Shown piece by piece: positions 1 through 8,590 of a stretch of DNA of 58,125 bases. Made by a program: the position numbers and the translations under genes. The notes under the pieces were generated by a model that searched no databases, was not told the origin of the DNA, and worked only from the letters and a program-made list of their open reading frames with translations. Positions within the stretch are counted from its first letter, which is position 1. Every line of letters starts with the position of its first letter. The stretch lies in assembly GCA_024763035.1 (NCBI GenBank), contig JANTGG010000006.1:1-58125 (forward strand), read 5' to 3'. Source of the stretch: Desulfocapsa sp. (GTDB lineage: Bacteria; Desulfobacterota; Desulfobulbia; Desulfobulbales; Desulfocapsaceae).

Positions 1-2
1 CC

Positions 3-1049
3 ATGCCCGGTGCTAAAACGTTCAGTATCGGCTTTGATGATCCCTCCTATAACGAACTGCACTGGGCGCAAAAGGTGGCAGCACATCTTGGCGTTGAACA
101 CAGGGATGAAATTCTGCAGCCGGATATCCTGGAACTCTTTGATCGCCTGATGTATTTTATGGATGATCCCATCGGTGATTTTTCCATTTTTCCTACCTTT
201 CTGGTGTCCCGCCTGGCACGGGAGCATGTCACTGTGGTTCTCAGTGGTGATGGTGGTGACGAACTCTTTGGCGGCTATGAAACATATCTTGCAGATGCCA
301 AAGCAAGACAGTATGCCATGTGTCCTGCTCTGATCCGCAAGATGATGGTTGAACCGCTGATTCGCTCGATCAAACCGCAGGCTGCCAAAAAAGGACTGAT
401 TAACAAGGCGAAACGTTTTATAGAAGGTCTTGAACAGCCATCAGATTTTTCCCATACCCGCTGGCGTATATTTGCAGGCGAGATCGAACAGGCACAGCTG
501 TTTACTCCGGAGGCACAATCTCAGATCACAACTCCGCTTGGTGCCCATGTACGGCAGTTGTTTCAAAAGTCCGGAGATCGTCATCCACTGAATAAAAGTC
601 TCTATGTGGATACAAAAAGTTATCTCTGTGATAATATACTCACTAAAGTGGATCGAATGTCCATGGCAGTCTCCCTTGAAGCACGTGTGCCGTATCTGGA
701 TGTGGAGCTGGTCGAACTCGCCTTTTCCATGCCTGCAGAACTGAAAATTGCTCATGGTGAGACCAAAACTCTTTTGAAAAAAGTCGCTGCCAGACATTTA
801 CCCAGAGAGTGTGTTTATCGTCCCAAGGAAGGATTCAGTATTCCCATAAAACAATGGCTGTCAACCACCCTTCGTCCCCTGATGGAGGATCTGCTCAATT
901 CCAAAAACATTCGTGAACAGGGAATTTTTCAGGTGGAGCGGGTGGAACAGTTAAAAAAAGAACACTACAGCGGAAGGGCAAATCACAGTCATATTCTGTG
1001 GGCCCTGATAATGTTCCAGTCCTGGCAGCAGCGCTGGTTGAAAGGATAA
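3..1049 (+). CDS. Asparagine synthase-family amidotransferase, 5'-truncated
   Basis: This is the C-terminal synthetase domain of an AsnB-type enzyme, which activates a carboxylate with ATP and transfers ammonia to it. The reading frame is open to the window edge, so the glutaminase domain and the SGGxDS loop lie outside. Visible residues 80-91 carry the family motif LSGDGGDELFGG, and SLEARVPYLD and a YRPKEGFSIP motif follow further on. It lies 4 bases ahead of an epimerase gene in a polysaccharide locus, so amidation of a sugar acid (uronamide) fits better than asparagine supply; that is inference. A related gene, itself lacking the glutaminase cysteine, lies at 3769. Whether this copy keeps its own Cys2 cannot be seen. 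Confidence 0.9.
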   Translation: MPGAKTFSIGFDDPSYNELHWAQKVAAHLGVEHRDEILQPDILELFDRLMYFMDDPIGDFSIFPTFLVSRLAREHVTVVLSGDGGDELFGGYETYLADAKARQYAMCPALIRKMMVEPLIRSIKPQAAKKGLINKAKRFIEGLEQPSDFSHTRWRIFAGEIEQAQLFTPEAQSQITTPLGAHVRQLFQKSGDRHPLNKSLYVDTKSYLCDNILTKVDRMSMAVSLEARVPYLDVELVELAFSMPAELKIAHGETKTLLKKVAARHLPRECVYRPKEGFSIPIKQWLSTTLRPLMEDLLNSKNIREQGIFQVERVEQLKKEHYSGRANHSHILWALIMFQSWQQRWLKG

Positions 1050-1053
1050 CAGT

Positions 1054-2034
1054 ATGAGTAGAGTGTTAGTTACCGGTGCCACCGGCTTTACCGGCAAGGC
1101 CTTATGTGAACGTCTTGTAAAAGACGGAGAAGAGGTGGTCGCCTTTGTACGGGCAAGCAGTGACACCAGCCGGTTGCAGGAGATTGGTGTGCAAACTGTG
1201 CAGGCAGATATTACCAGTGCAGCGGATGTGGATAAAAATTTCACAGATTTTGATCTTGTCTATCATATCGCAGCAGCCTACCGCACCGAACATTCCACCG
1301 AGGATATGTTTACTCTCGTAAATGTGGAGGCGACGCGCAATCTGCTGGAGGCAGCGAAGAAAAATGGCATCAAACGATTTGTTCACTGTTCCACTGTGGG
1401 GGTGCAGGGGGAAATCGATGATCCTCCCGCTGACGAGGAGTATCGCTTTAAGCCGGGAGACCATTATCAGGAGTCGAAGAAGGAAGGGGAACTGCTGGCA
1501 CTGAAATACTTTGCAGAAGGGGTACCCGGCACTGTGTTTCGTCCGGTGGGCATTTACGGCCCCGGTGATACCCGATTTTTAAAACTGTTTAAACCGGTTT
1601 CAAAAGGGATGTTTATGATGATTGGTTCCGGTGAGGTGCTCTATCACATGACCTACATCGATGATCTGGTTGATGGTATTCTTCTCTGCGGATCACGTCC
1701 TGAAGCACTTGGAGAGGTTTTTACCCTGGGCGGTGAGCAGTATACCACCCTGCAGGTACTGGTTGATACGATAGCTGAGGTACTTGGCAAGGGCAGGACT
1801 GGTTTTCGGATTCCTTATATGCCCGTTTATCTTGCATCTGTTGTCTGTGATAAGCTTTGCAAACTGATTGGGGTCAGTCCTCCGATTTATCCACGCCGTG
1901 TTGAATTCTTTTCAAAAGATCGAGCTTTTTCCATTGAAAAAGCAAAACGTCTGCTCGGCTATCAGCCAAAGGTCGGTTTACGGGACGGACTTGCCCGAAC
2001 TGCAGACTGGTACAAGGAACAGGGACTCATCTAA
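1054..2034 (+). CDS. NAD-dependent sugar epimerase/dehydratase (extended SDR)
   Basis: This is an extended short-chain dehydrogenase/reductase of 326 residues, the usual size for nucleotide-sugar epimerases, dehydratases or reductases. The NAD loop GATGFTG sits at residues 8-14, and the catalytic YxxxK is Y138-x3-K142 (YQESK). The start follows an AAAGGA ribosome site and lies 4 bases after the upstream amidotransferase gene, so the two are co-transcribed. The substrate cannot be told from sequence. Its overall look resembles the hopanoid-associated or dihydroflavonol-reductase-like branch as much as classical UDP-sugar epimerases. Nothing is broken. Confidence 0.9.
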   Translation: MSRVLVTGATGFTGKALCERLVKDGEEVVAFVRASSDTSRLQEIGVQTVQADITSAADVDKNFTDFDLVYHIAAAYRTEHSTEDMFTLVNVEATRNLLEAAKKNGIKRFVHCSTVGVQGEIDDPPADEEYRFKPGDHYQESKKEGELLALKYFAEGVPGTVFRPVGIYGPGDTRFLKLFKPVSKGMFMMIGSGEVLYHMTYIDDLVDGILLCGSRPEALGEVFTLGGEQYTTLQVLVDTIAEVLGKGRTGFRIPYMPVYLASVVCDKLCKLIGVSPPIYPRRVEFFSKDRAFSIEKAKRLLGYQPKVGLRDGLARTADWYKEQGLI

Positions 2035-2059
2035 GTTGATGCAAAGGAAAAAGTGATTA

Positions 2060-2205
2060 TCCTCAAAGCCCGGTTCATCTGTATTTGATGTGGGAGCTTG
2101 CCCCTGTGTGTGATTCAAGGTGTTGCCAGACCTGGAAAATCGCTCGCAGGGGCGAGCTCCTACATTCCCATTTTGCATTTACCTGAGTTTCAATGGTAAT
2201 CATGA
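2060..2205. repeat. Family A palindromic REP/MITE-like element, copy A1
   Basis: The core at 2090-2163 is an imperfect palindrome running from GTGGGAGCTTGCCCCTG to CAGGGGCGAGCTCCTAC around a centre containing GTGTTGCCAGACCTGGAAAA. The right flank (CCCATTTTGCATTTACCTGA and beyond) recurs beside copy A2 and, inverted, beside A3 and A4. The element fills the gap between the epimerase and the flavoprotein gene. The architecture matches REP/BIME sequences moved by RAYT-type transposases; no such transposase is in the window. Confidence 0.8.
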
Positions 2206-2268
2206 AAAAAAATGATGACAGTATGTGTTACTGTAAACGATTTTATGAAGTAATGAAGTAGGAGTCCA

Positions 2269-3744
2269 ATGGAGATAACGCGAGATCCACAAGGTGCTGC
2301 AGGAAGTGCATATGATGCGATTATTATTGGTGGCGGCATCTACGGTATCACCCTTGCTCTTGAAGCCGGTCGCAGGGGGCTGAAGACCCTGATCCTCGAA
2401 AAAGGGGATTTTGGTGAACAGACCAGTTTCAACAGCCTGAAGATTATTCATGGCGGACTTCGCTACCTGCAAAGCCTTGACCTGCACCGATTCAGGGAAT
2501 CGGTTGGTGAGCGTACCTGGTTTCTGCGTCATTTTCCCAAACGCGTTCATCCCTTACCCTGTTTTATGCCGCTGTATGGAAACGGCATGCGAAAACCTTC
2601 CATATTCAGGGCAGCCCTGTTTGCCAATCACCTTCTCTCTTTCAATCGAAACGCAAAGGTTCGGCCAGATCGTCATCTGCCCATGGGGAAAGTTGTGGGG
2701 GTTGATAAGAGTCGTGAAATCTTCCCACTGCTTGATACTGCCGGGTTGAAGGGTGGTGCTGTCTGGTATGACGGTTTTATGCCCGACTCCCAGCTTCTTA
2801 TTATGGATCTGCTCCTTGCCGCCGCAAGCCTTGGGGCGGATGCCTTAAATTATGTGCAGGCAACAGCTATTGAAACCGACAGTCAGGGACATGTTTGCGG
2901 TGTGAGTGGTGTTGACAGGGAGAGCGGAACCGCTTACCAGTACAGGAGCGATTGTGTTATCAATGCTGCAGGACCGTGGTGCAGAAAGATTGTCGAAGGA
3001 TTTGACGCTGTACCGGAATCCCTGTTTCGACCCTCTCTTGCCTGGAATGTTCTCTTTGACAGAAAGGCCCTTTCGGATCATGCCCTTGCCGTGCAGGCGA
3101 GAGAACCTGGCAGCCGTCTCTTTTTTATCACTCCCTGGAAAGGGAAAATCTTTGCCGGTACCGGTCATGAGCCATGGCTCGGCTCTCCGGATCGTCCATG
3201 CCCCGACCGTGAGCAGCTGCTTGGCTTTATCGGTTCGTTGAATGCTGCAGTTCCCGGACTTGATCTTCGAATTCAGGAGGTGGGACGGATATTTGCAGGT
3301 TTGTTACCCACAACAGAGGCGGGCAGCAATATCCTGACAAAGCGTGAGGTCATTGTTGATCACGGTGCAGTAGGCGGTCCTGCCGGACTCTTTAGTGTGG
3401 GAGGCATTAAATTCACCACAGCAAGACTTGTGGCGGAGAAAATCCTTACACTCAGTAGAGCTGCTGACGTTTCCCGCTCTCTTCCCGGCGAGGAAAGCAG
3501 GACATACGCTCAGGTTGAGGACGGCACAAATCTTGAGCTGTATCGGGATCTTCTTGCCCGTGACCAGTCCATTCTGCATCTGGACGATCTGTTGTTTCGT
3601 CGTTCATTGCTCTGGGAGGATGGAGAAGAAGCGTTGCAATTTGCAGAGAAACTCTGCACACTGTTTGCGTGGAATGAAGAAAAGCAAAAACAGGAAATCG
3701 ACAGGTGCAGGCAGCGTCTTCTGGCACTGCCTGATGGAATATAA
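2269..3744 (+). CDS. GlpD-like FAD-dependent oxidoreductase
   Basis: This is a flavoprotein of the glycerol-3-phosphate dehydrogenase/oxidase family, 491 residues, close to the usual GlpD length. The FAD dinucleotide fold motif GGGIYG is at residues 21-26, and the GlpD signature region reads KIIHGGLRYLQ. A good AGGAG site stands just before the ATG. It sits between an epimerase and an AsnB-like gene rather than with glpK or glpF, so a role in making or oxidising a glycerol-phosphate or sugar-derived polymer substituent is possible. Ordinary G3P oxidation feeding the quinone pool is the alternative. Confidence 0.85.
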   Translation: MEITRDPQGAAGSAYDAIIIGGGIYGITLALEAGRRGLKTLILEKGDFGEQTSFNSLKIIHGGLRYLQSLDLHRFRESVGERTWFLRHFPKRVHPLPCFMPLYGNGMRKPSIFRAALFANHLLSFNRNAKVRPDRHLPMGKVVGVDKSREIFPLLDTAGLKGGAVWYDGFMPDSQLLIMDLLLAAASLGADALNYVQATAIETDSQGHVCGVSGVDRESGTAYQYRSDCVINAAGPWCRKIVEGFDAVPESLFRPSLAWNVLFDRKALSDHALAVQAREPGSRLFFITPWKGKIFAGTGHEPWLGSPDRPCPDREQLLGFIGSLNAAVPGLDLRIQEVGRIFAGLLPTTEAGSNILTKREVIVDHGAVGGPAGLFSVGGIKFTTARLVAEKILTLSRAADVSRSLPGEESRTYAQVEDGTNLELYRDLLARDQSILHLDDLLFRRSLLWEDGEEALQFAEKLCTLFAWNEEKQKQEIDRCRQRLLALPDGI

Positions 3745-3768
3745 TCTGGTTTTGAAATAGGAAGTACT

Positions 3769-5637
3769 ATGTTATCAGGAGTGTTTTTTCGGAAAAAGAA
3801 CAGTGCGGCCTGTCAGGCCTTACTGCCAGGTATCACCGCAAATGAAGCATTTCAGGCGAAGTTCTGCAGGGAACAGCTTCTTCTTGCCTGCGGACAGCAC
3901 GATGCTGCCATGGGGATGGCAGTGTCAGAACCTTTAAGCCTTGATAATGACAGGTTAAGCGGCTGCTGGGCAGGCAATATCTATAACCGTGAAGAACTGG
4001 CGGCAGAGGTGGATTTCTCCTCCACCCGCGGAGCAGAAGATGATGGGATGCTGTTTCTGCATCTCTATGATCGTTATGGTGAATCCTGTGTCGATAAGAT
4101 AAACGGGAAATTTTCCTTTGTTCTTTTCGATTCCGTCGCCGGCGTGTGTCTGATGGCTCGGGATCGCTTTGGTATCGAACCGCTGTATTATATCGTCCAT
4201 GCCGATTATGTGGCATTTTCCGCGACTATTCAAGGTCTTTTTCAGCTCACCGGACAGGAAAAACAGCTCAATCCGGCAGCTGTGGGCAAGTTCCTTCTCT
4301 TTAACTACAATCCGGGGCTGGACACCTTCTTTACCGGCAGCAAACGGCTGCCGGCGGCACATTTTCTGCGGATTCAAAACGGTGATGTGGATCTGAAACG
4401 TTACTGGCAGCTTGTCTTTAATCCCGTTGCCGCAAATGAAAAAGAGGTGGCTGATAATCTGCTGTCTCATCTTCGGCAGGCGGTATCTCTCAGGGTGGAT
4501 GCAGATCAGGCACCCGGAGTGTTTTTAAGCGGCGGGATGGATTCGAGTACCGTGGTCGCCCTTGGAGCTGAAAAAGCGGCACAGCAGGTGAGCACCTTTT
4601 CCTATCGCTGCCGTGCGATTTCCTTTGATGAGTCAGAATACGCAAGGGCGATGGCAAAATTTACCGATTCCAAACACCATGAATGTGAGTATGGCAGTGA
4701 AGATGTTTTACGGATGCCCGATATTGTCTCTTCCATGAACGAACCGTTCTGTGATGTGGGGATCAATATTGCCACATTTCTTCTGGGAACAAATGCTGCT
4801 GAAACTCCGACAAAATATATTCTCACGGGAGATGGCGGGGACGAGCTCTTTGCCGGGCATCCTGTCTACGAAGCTGACAAAATGGCACGATTTGTGGACA
4901 TGATCCCAAGACCTCTGCTGCTGCCGGTATTAAAGATTTTTTCTTCCTTACCGGACTCCGATCAGAAAAAGAATCTGTCGGTTAAGCTGAAGCGTTTTGC
5001 GGAGAGTCTTGCCTACCCAAAAGAGCTCCTTTCTCACCGCTGGCGAATTTATTATACGGACGGGGATTTTTCACAGCTTGCCCGGGGGGGGCTTTTTCAG
5101 CAGTTGAATTGGGCTGATCTCTTGAAAGACATCCTCCGGACCAACGAGGAGAGTAACGCACCCGATCTGCTTTCACGCTGTCTTTACAGTGATTATCAGA
5201 CGGCGGTTGATTTTTATCTGCGTCGAAATGATCTGACCCGGCGATTGGGAATAGAGAGCAGGTTTCCCCTTCTTGATCACAAACTCGTTGAGTTCTGTGC
5301 AGGTATGCCATCTGATCTGAAAATCAAGGGCTGGTTCGACACAAAATATATCTTTAAAAAGGCAATGGAAGGCGTGCTGCCGCACAACATTATCTATCGG
5401 AAGGACAAACTCGGGCACAGTATTCCCATGAAAAACTGGATACGTGACAATAAACCGGTGCGGGAGATGATCCTTGACCACGTGTCTCCTGAAGTCATTG
5501 CCAGGCGCGGTCTGTTTGACGGGAAAATTATTACCAGGATGAGCAATGACCATCTGGCGAAACGGTGCAATCATTCACATCGACTGTGGGCACTTGCTGT
5601 GCTCGAAATGTGGCTGCGTCATTTCATTGACAAATAA
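3769..5637 (+). CDS. AsnB-like amidotransferase lacking the glutaminase Cys
   Basis: This is a full-length AsnB-family protein of 622 residues with both domains. The synthetase half looks intact: the PP-loop SGGMDSS is at residues 254-260 and LTGDGGDELFAG begins at residue 352. The N-terminal Ntn-glutaminase half is degenerate. The protein starts MLSGVFF where active enzymes start MCG, so the nucleophile Cys2 is absent, and the glutamine-binding NGEIYN reads GNIYN. It may use free ammonia, borrow ammonia from a partner, or have changed chemistry. It lies 24 bases after the GlpD-like gene, with an AGGAAG site, and converges with the next gene across a 5-base gap. Confidence 0.92.
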   Translation: MLSGVFFRKKNSAACQALLPGITANEAFQAKFCREQLLLACGQHDAAMGMAVSEPLSLDNDRLSGCWAGNIYNREELAAEVDFSSTRGAEDDGMLFLHLYDRYGESCVDKINGKFSFVLFDSVAGVCLMARDRFGIEPLYYIVHADYVAFSATIQGLFQLTGQEKQLNPAAVGKFLLFNYNPGLDTFFTGSKRLPAAHFLRIQNGDVDLKRYWQLVFNPVAANEKEVADNLLSHLRQAVSLRVDADQAPGVFLSGGMDSSTVVALGAEKAAQQVSTFSYRCRAISFDESEYARAMAKFTDSKHHECEYGSEDVLRMPDIVSSMNEPFCDVGINIATFLLGTNAAETPTKYILTGDGGDELFAGHPVYEADKMARFVDMIPRPLLLPVLKIFSSLPDSDQKKNLSVKLKRFAESLAYPKELLSHRWRIYYTDGDFSQLARGGLFQQLNWADLLKDILRTNEESNAPDLLSRCLYSDYQTAVDFYLRRNDLTRRLGIESRFPLLDHKLVEFCAGMPSDLKIKGWFDTKYIFKKAMEGVLPHNIIYRKDKLGHSIPMKNWIRDNKPVREMILDHVSPEVIARRGLFDGKIITRMSNDHLAKRCNHSHRLWALAVLEMWLRHFIDK

Positions 5638-5642
5638 AGGTG

Positions 5643-6425
5643 TTACACTCCGGCTCTATCATCTCTTTGCTGTACCACTTTTGCCGGTGACCCCACAGCC
5701 ACTGCATAATCGGGAATGTCTTTTGTAACAAGAGCGTTTGCCCCGATTATGCAGCCCCTGCCAATGCTAACGCCGTCCAGAATGGTGGCAGATGCTCCAA
5801 TCCATGAACCTTCCCCGATGGTTACTGCTCCCCGGGAATACACTCCCTGATACATAATTGCTTTTTCAAGATCTTCGTTGTGATATCTGCCGCCGCCTAT
5901 GTAACAGTTACCGGCAATAAGAACTGAATCTGCCAGGTGAATTCCACCGATGCTTGAGAGAATTACATGGGCACCGATATCACAGTGTTTACCCATGGTA
6001 AGCGGTCGTGTCTTCGCCTGGATTACACAGCCTTTGCTGATAACAGAACCGTCCCCGATGCGTATTGCCGTTTCATTTTCAAGGGCACCGTCGAGCAGGG
6101 TTCCATCGTCTATGGCCACCCGGGAACCGATGCGTATCTGGGCGGGTTTTCGAATCATTAAGGATTTGCCGAGTATCAATCCTCTGCCGCATTCCTCAAA
6201 TAAGGAGGAAAACATCAGGCGTCGCAGCAGATAACCCAAACCGCCGCCCAGGTTCACACAGAAAAGACTGGCAAGTTCATACTGGATCAGTCGTGCTGTT
6301 CCAGCGGAGCCGCCTAAAACCTTGTTCCGGTATCGTGCAAGGGGAGAAGCCGAGGATGTGTGCAGCTCATCGCTGAGTATGGGCTTGTTGATATCCTGGT
6401 TGCCTGTTTCTGTTTTTTGTTTCAT
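5643..6425 (-). CDS. Left-handed beta-helix (hexapeptide) acyltransferase
   Basis: This 260-residue protein has many [LIV]-G-x4 hexapeptide repeats (IRIGSRVAIDDG, IGEGSWIGASATILDGVSIG, IGANALVTKDIP), ending in the typical AVGSPAKVV. Such enzymes, related to WcaF and CatB-type O-acetyltransferases, acylate sugars in the cytoplasm using acyl-CoA. The ATG at 6425 was chosen because a longer frame would overlap the upstream gene by about 300 bases; there is no strong ribosome site. It lies 40 bases after the 6466-7281 gene and both run against the main operon, so they form a small unit of their own. Confidence 0.85.
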   Translation of the reverse strand: MKQKTETGNQDINKPILSDELHTSSASPLARYRNKVLGGSAGTARLIQYELASLFCVNLGGGLGYLLRRLMFSSLFEECGRGLILGKSLMIRKPAQIRIGSRVAIDDGTLLDGALENETAIRIGDGSVISKGCVIQAKTRPLTMGKHCDIGAHVILSSIGGIHLADSVLIAGNCYIGGGRYHNEDLEKAIMYQGVYSRGAVTIGEGSWIGASATILDGVSIGRGCIIGANALVTKDIPDYAVAVGSPAKVVQQRDDRAGV

Positions 6426-6465
6426 GAATACTGTTTTTTTGAAAAAATTGAATGCTTGTTTGAGC

Positions 6466-7281
6466 TTAAGGCAGTCGTTTTTGCAGATTTGCCTGCAGCT
6501 GATCCCGGAAAAATCTGACAGGTCCGACACCGCGACCATAGGGGGTAAGGGCAGCACCTGATGATAGAAGTTGCAGAAGTTCAGACGCAGGCTGTTTTCC
6601 ATCGAGTTTCTCAGATTGAATTGCCGCCCCGTAAGAACCGGCACGCAATTCATGGTTGACGATTGGCAGAGGGTCGCTTCCGGGAAGTGACGGGATATTT
6701 TTTTCTTCTGCACGGGACAGGAGTTTTGGGTAGGGCCAGAAAGTCGGACGGTTGCCGTTGTCACCGACAAAGTAAGTCGGAACGGCAGGGTTTTTTATGA
6801 AATCATTTATAATCTTGCCGCGTTTACCAAGCCACTTGCCAACACCCCAGGCAAGAAGAGGAATTCCCCCGTCATCCGTGACCATTTGCGTTAGCTTTGC
6901 TAAAGGATACGTGGCATCCGGGAGGATTGTTTTACTGAAAAGAGAAAGCACTTCAAGTTTTTCACTGCTTATCAGCTGCCGTCCGGCAATGACAATGATG
7001 ATCCTGTCCCCTCGTACGGCAAGGACACTGTTTTCTTCCCCGGTTGCCTGAAAGCACCATGATTCTGCAGTGGAAAGAACTGTTTTTCCTGACTCTTCCT
7101 GCATTGTGGAAAACACATCATTTTTCTTTCCTTCGGCAAGCAGCAGGACAAATGAAGAGTTTTCTAAATCTGCGAACAGGTGATCCCCGGCCATGGAAAA
7201 ATTCTGCCAGGCGGCATCGAGGAGTCGATTACGATCAACTGTGGGGTGTATATGGATGTGACCATCAAGCAGAATTGACAC
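6466..7281 (-). CDS. Uncharacterised protein with N-terminal HxHxH motif
   Basis: I do not recognise this 271-residue protein with certainty. It begins MSILLDGHIHIHP, which resembles the first metal-binding motif of PHP or amidohydrolase phosphoesterases (D-x-H-x-H). The other metal ligands of those families are not obvious further on, so activity is doubtful. There is no signal peptide or membrane segment. A GTG start at 7281 is supported by an AGAGGA site 7 bases upstream. It is paired with the acyltransferase at 5643-6425 and sits inside the polysaccharide locus, hinting at a role there. Confidence 0.6.
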   Translation of the reverse strand: MSILLDGHIHIHPTVDRNRLLDAAWQNFSMAGDHLFADLENSSFVLLLAEGKKNDVFSTMQEESGKTVLSTAESWCFQATGEENSVLAVRGDRIIIVIAGRQLISSEKLEVLSLFSKTILPDATYPLAKLTQMVTDDGGIPLLAWGVGKWLGKRGKIINDFIKNPAVPTYFVGDNGNRPTFWPYPKLLSRAEEKNIPSLPGSDPLPIVNHELRAGSYGAAIQSEKLDGKQPASELLQLLSSGAALTPYGRGVGPVRFFRDQLQANLQKRLP

Positions 7282-7593
7282 GGCAGATCCTCTTTTTTCT
7301 TTGTTCTTTTTTCTTTATACGTGAATAAAGACACCATTTGAACACTGGTGAACAGGTAGTGAGACCAGTGTAGGTTCCTATATGACAGCTGTCCCAAAAG
7401 AAGCTAGCATATTCCTTGCGGCATTACCATAAGCAATAGTCATGAGTTTGCGTTTCATGCTATACTGCTGCAAACATAGAACAACAGGACGCTCAGAATG
7501 GAAAGTCAGTAAAAATAGAGGTTCTGTTTGACAATAAATGATAAATCCTTAGAATGCTGTTTTTCTCTAATACAAAACAGGAGCGGCTGACAG
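7282..7593. other. Intergenic region between divergent units
   Basis: This 312-base gap separates the minus-strand pair from galE. It begins with a pyrimidine-rich tract on the + strand, which is the purine-rich 5' leader of the minus-strand unit. It contains a likely galE promoter at 7528-7555 and an AGGAG ribosome site near 7580. No RNA gene or repeat was recognised in it. Confidence 0.6.
7528..7555 (+). promoter_or_regulatory. Likely sigma-70 promoter for galE
   Basis: A perfect -35 box TTGACA at 7528-7533 is followed 16 bases later by TAGAAT at 7550-7555. It lies about 40 bases before the galE start codon and is the best promoter match ahead of the O-acetylation block. Confidence 0.6.
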
Positions 7594-8586
7594 ATGTCGG
7601 AAATTTTGATAGTAGGCGGAGCCGGTTATATCGGTTCTCACATGTGCAAGTATCTGCACGAACAGGGATTTGGCCCTGTTGTGCTTGATAACCTGAGCCT
7701 TGGACACAGGGAATCCGTGCAGTGGGGACCTCTCTATAAAGGGGAGATGAATGATGAAAATATCCTTGCTGAAATCTTTTCCAGCCACTCCATCAGTGCG
7801 GTGATGCATTTTGCTGCCTATTGTTACGTTGGGGAGTCTGTCCATGAAGCACTGAAATATTATAAAAATAACGTGGGGGCAAGTCTTGGACTGCTGATGG
7901 CAATGGCAGATCATGGTGTGGATAAGATAATTTTTTCTTCATCATGTGCAACCTATGGAGAACCCGAAAGTCTGCCCATAACAGAAGATCAACCACAGAA
8001 TCCCATCAATCCTTACGGACGCAGTAAGCTTATGATGGAAAATATTTTTGATGATCTTGAAGAGGCCAATGGCTTAAAATCTGTCTGTCTTCGATATTTT
8101 AATGCCGCCGGTGCAGATCCTGCCGGTGTGCTTGGCGAAGATCATTCCCCTGAAACCCACCTTATACCTCTTGTCCTGCAGGCTGCAAAACATCCCGAAA
8201 AAAAGCTCACTGTTTTTGGCAGCGATTATCCCACAACAGACGGTACCTGTGTTAGGGATTACATCCATGTGAGTGATCTGGCACAGGCGCATTATCTTGC
8301 TCTGAAGCATTTGTTAGATGGCGGGGGAAGCAGAAAATACAATCTCGGCAATGGCAGCGGATACTCCATTCTTGATGTGATCACCGTTGCCGAAGAAATT
8401 ACCGGAAGGAAAATAGATTTTTCATATTCCCACAGAAGAAAAGGGGATCCGGCGGTGCTGGTCGGCTCTTCTGAAAAGATTTCCAGGGAGCTTGGCTGGC
8501 AGCCGGAGTTTAACACTTTGAAAAATATCGTTCAGACTGCCTGGGACTGGTACTGCAGTCATCCGCAGGGGTATGGGCAGGGTTGA
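7594..8586 (+). CDS. galE: UDP-glucose 4-epimerase
   Basis: GalE interconverts UDP-glucose and UDP-galactose (or the N-acetyl forms) in the cytoplasm. The 330-residue length is normal. The NAD loop GGAGYIG is at residues 8-14, and the catalytic Tyr/Lys pair is Y141 and K145 in YGRSK, preceded by SSSCATYG. An AGGAG site lies upstream of the ATG. It is the first gene of a unit running into acetylation genes; its stop lies 4 bases before the preferred start of the SGNH lipoprotein gene. Substrate range (glucose versus GlcNAc) cannot be read from sequence. Confidence 0.93.
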   Translation: MSEILIVGGAGYIGSHMCKYLHEQGFGPVVLDNLSLGHRESVQWGPLYKGEMNDENILAEIFSSHSISAVMHFAAYCYVGESVHEALKYYKNNVGASLGLLMAMADHGVDKIIFSSSCATYGEPESLPITEDQPQNPINPYGRSKLMMENIFDDLEEANGLKSVCLRYFNAAGADPAGVLGEDHSPETHLIPLVLQAAKHPEKKLTVFGSDYPTTDGTCVRDYIHVSDLAQAHYLALKHLLDGGGSRKYNLGNGSGYSILDVITVAEEITGRKIDFSYSHRRKGDPAVLVGSSEKISRELGWQPEFNTLKNIVQTAWDWYCSHPQGYGQG

Positions 8587-8590
8587 GAAA

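Noticed and set aside
5643-6770. Acyltransferase frame extending to 6770
   Set aside because: The extra 115 residues overlap the 6466-7281 gene, are low in recognisable structure, and the ATG at 6425 gives a normal family start.
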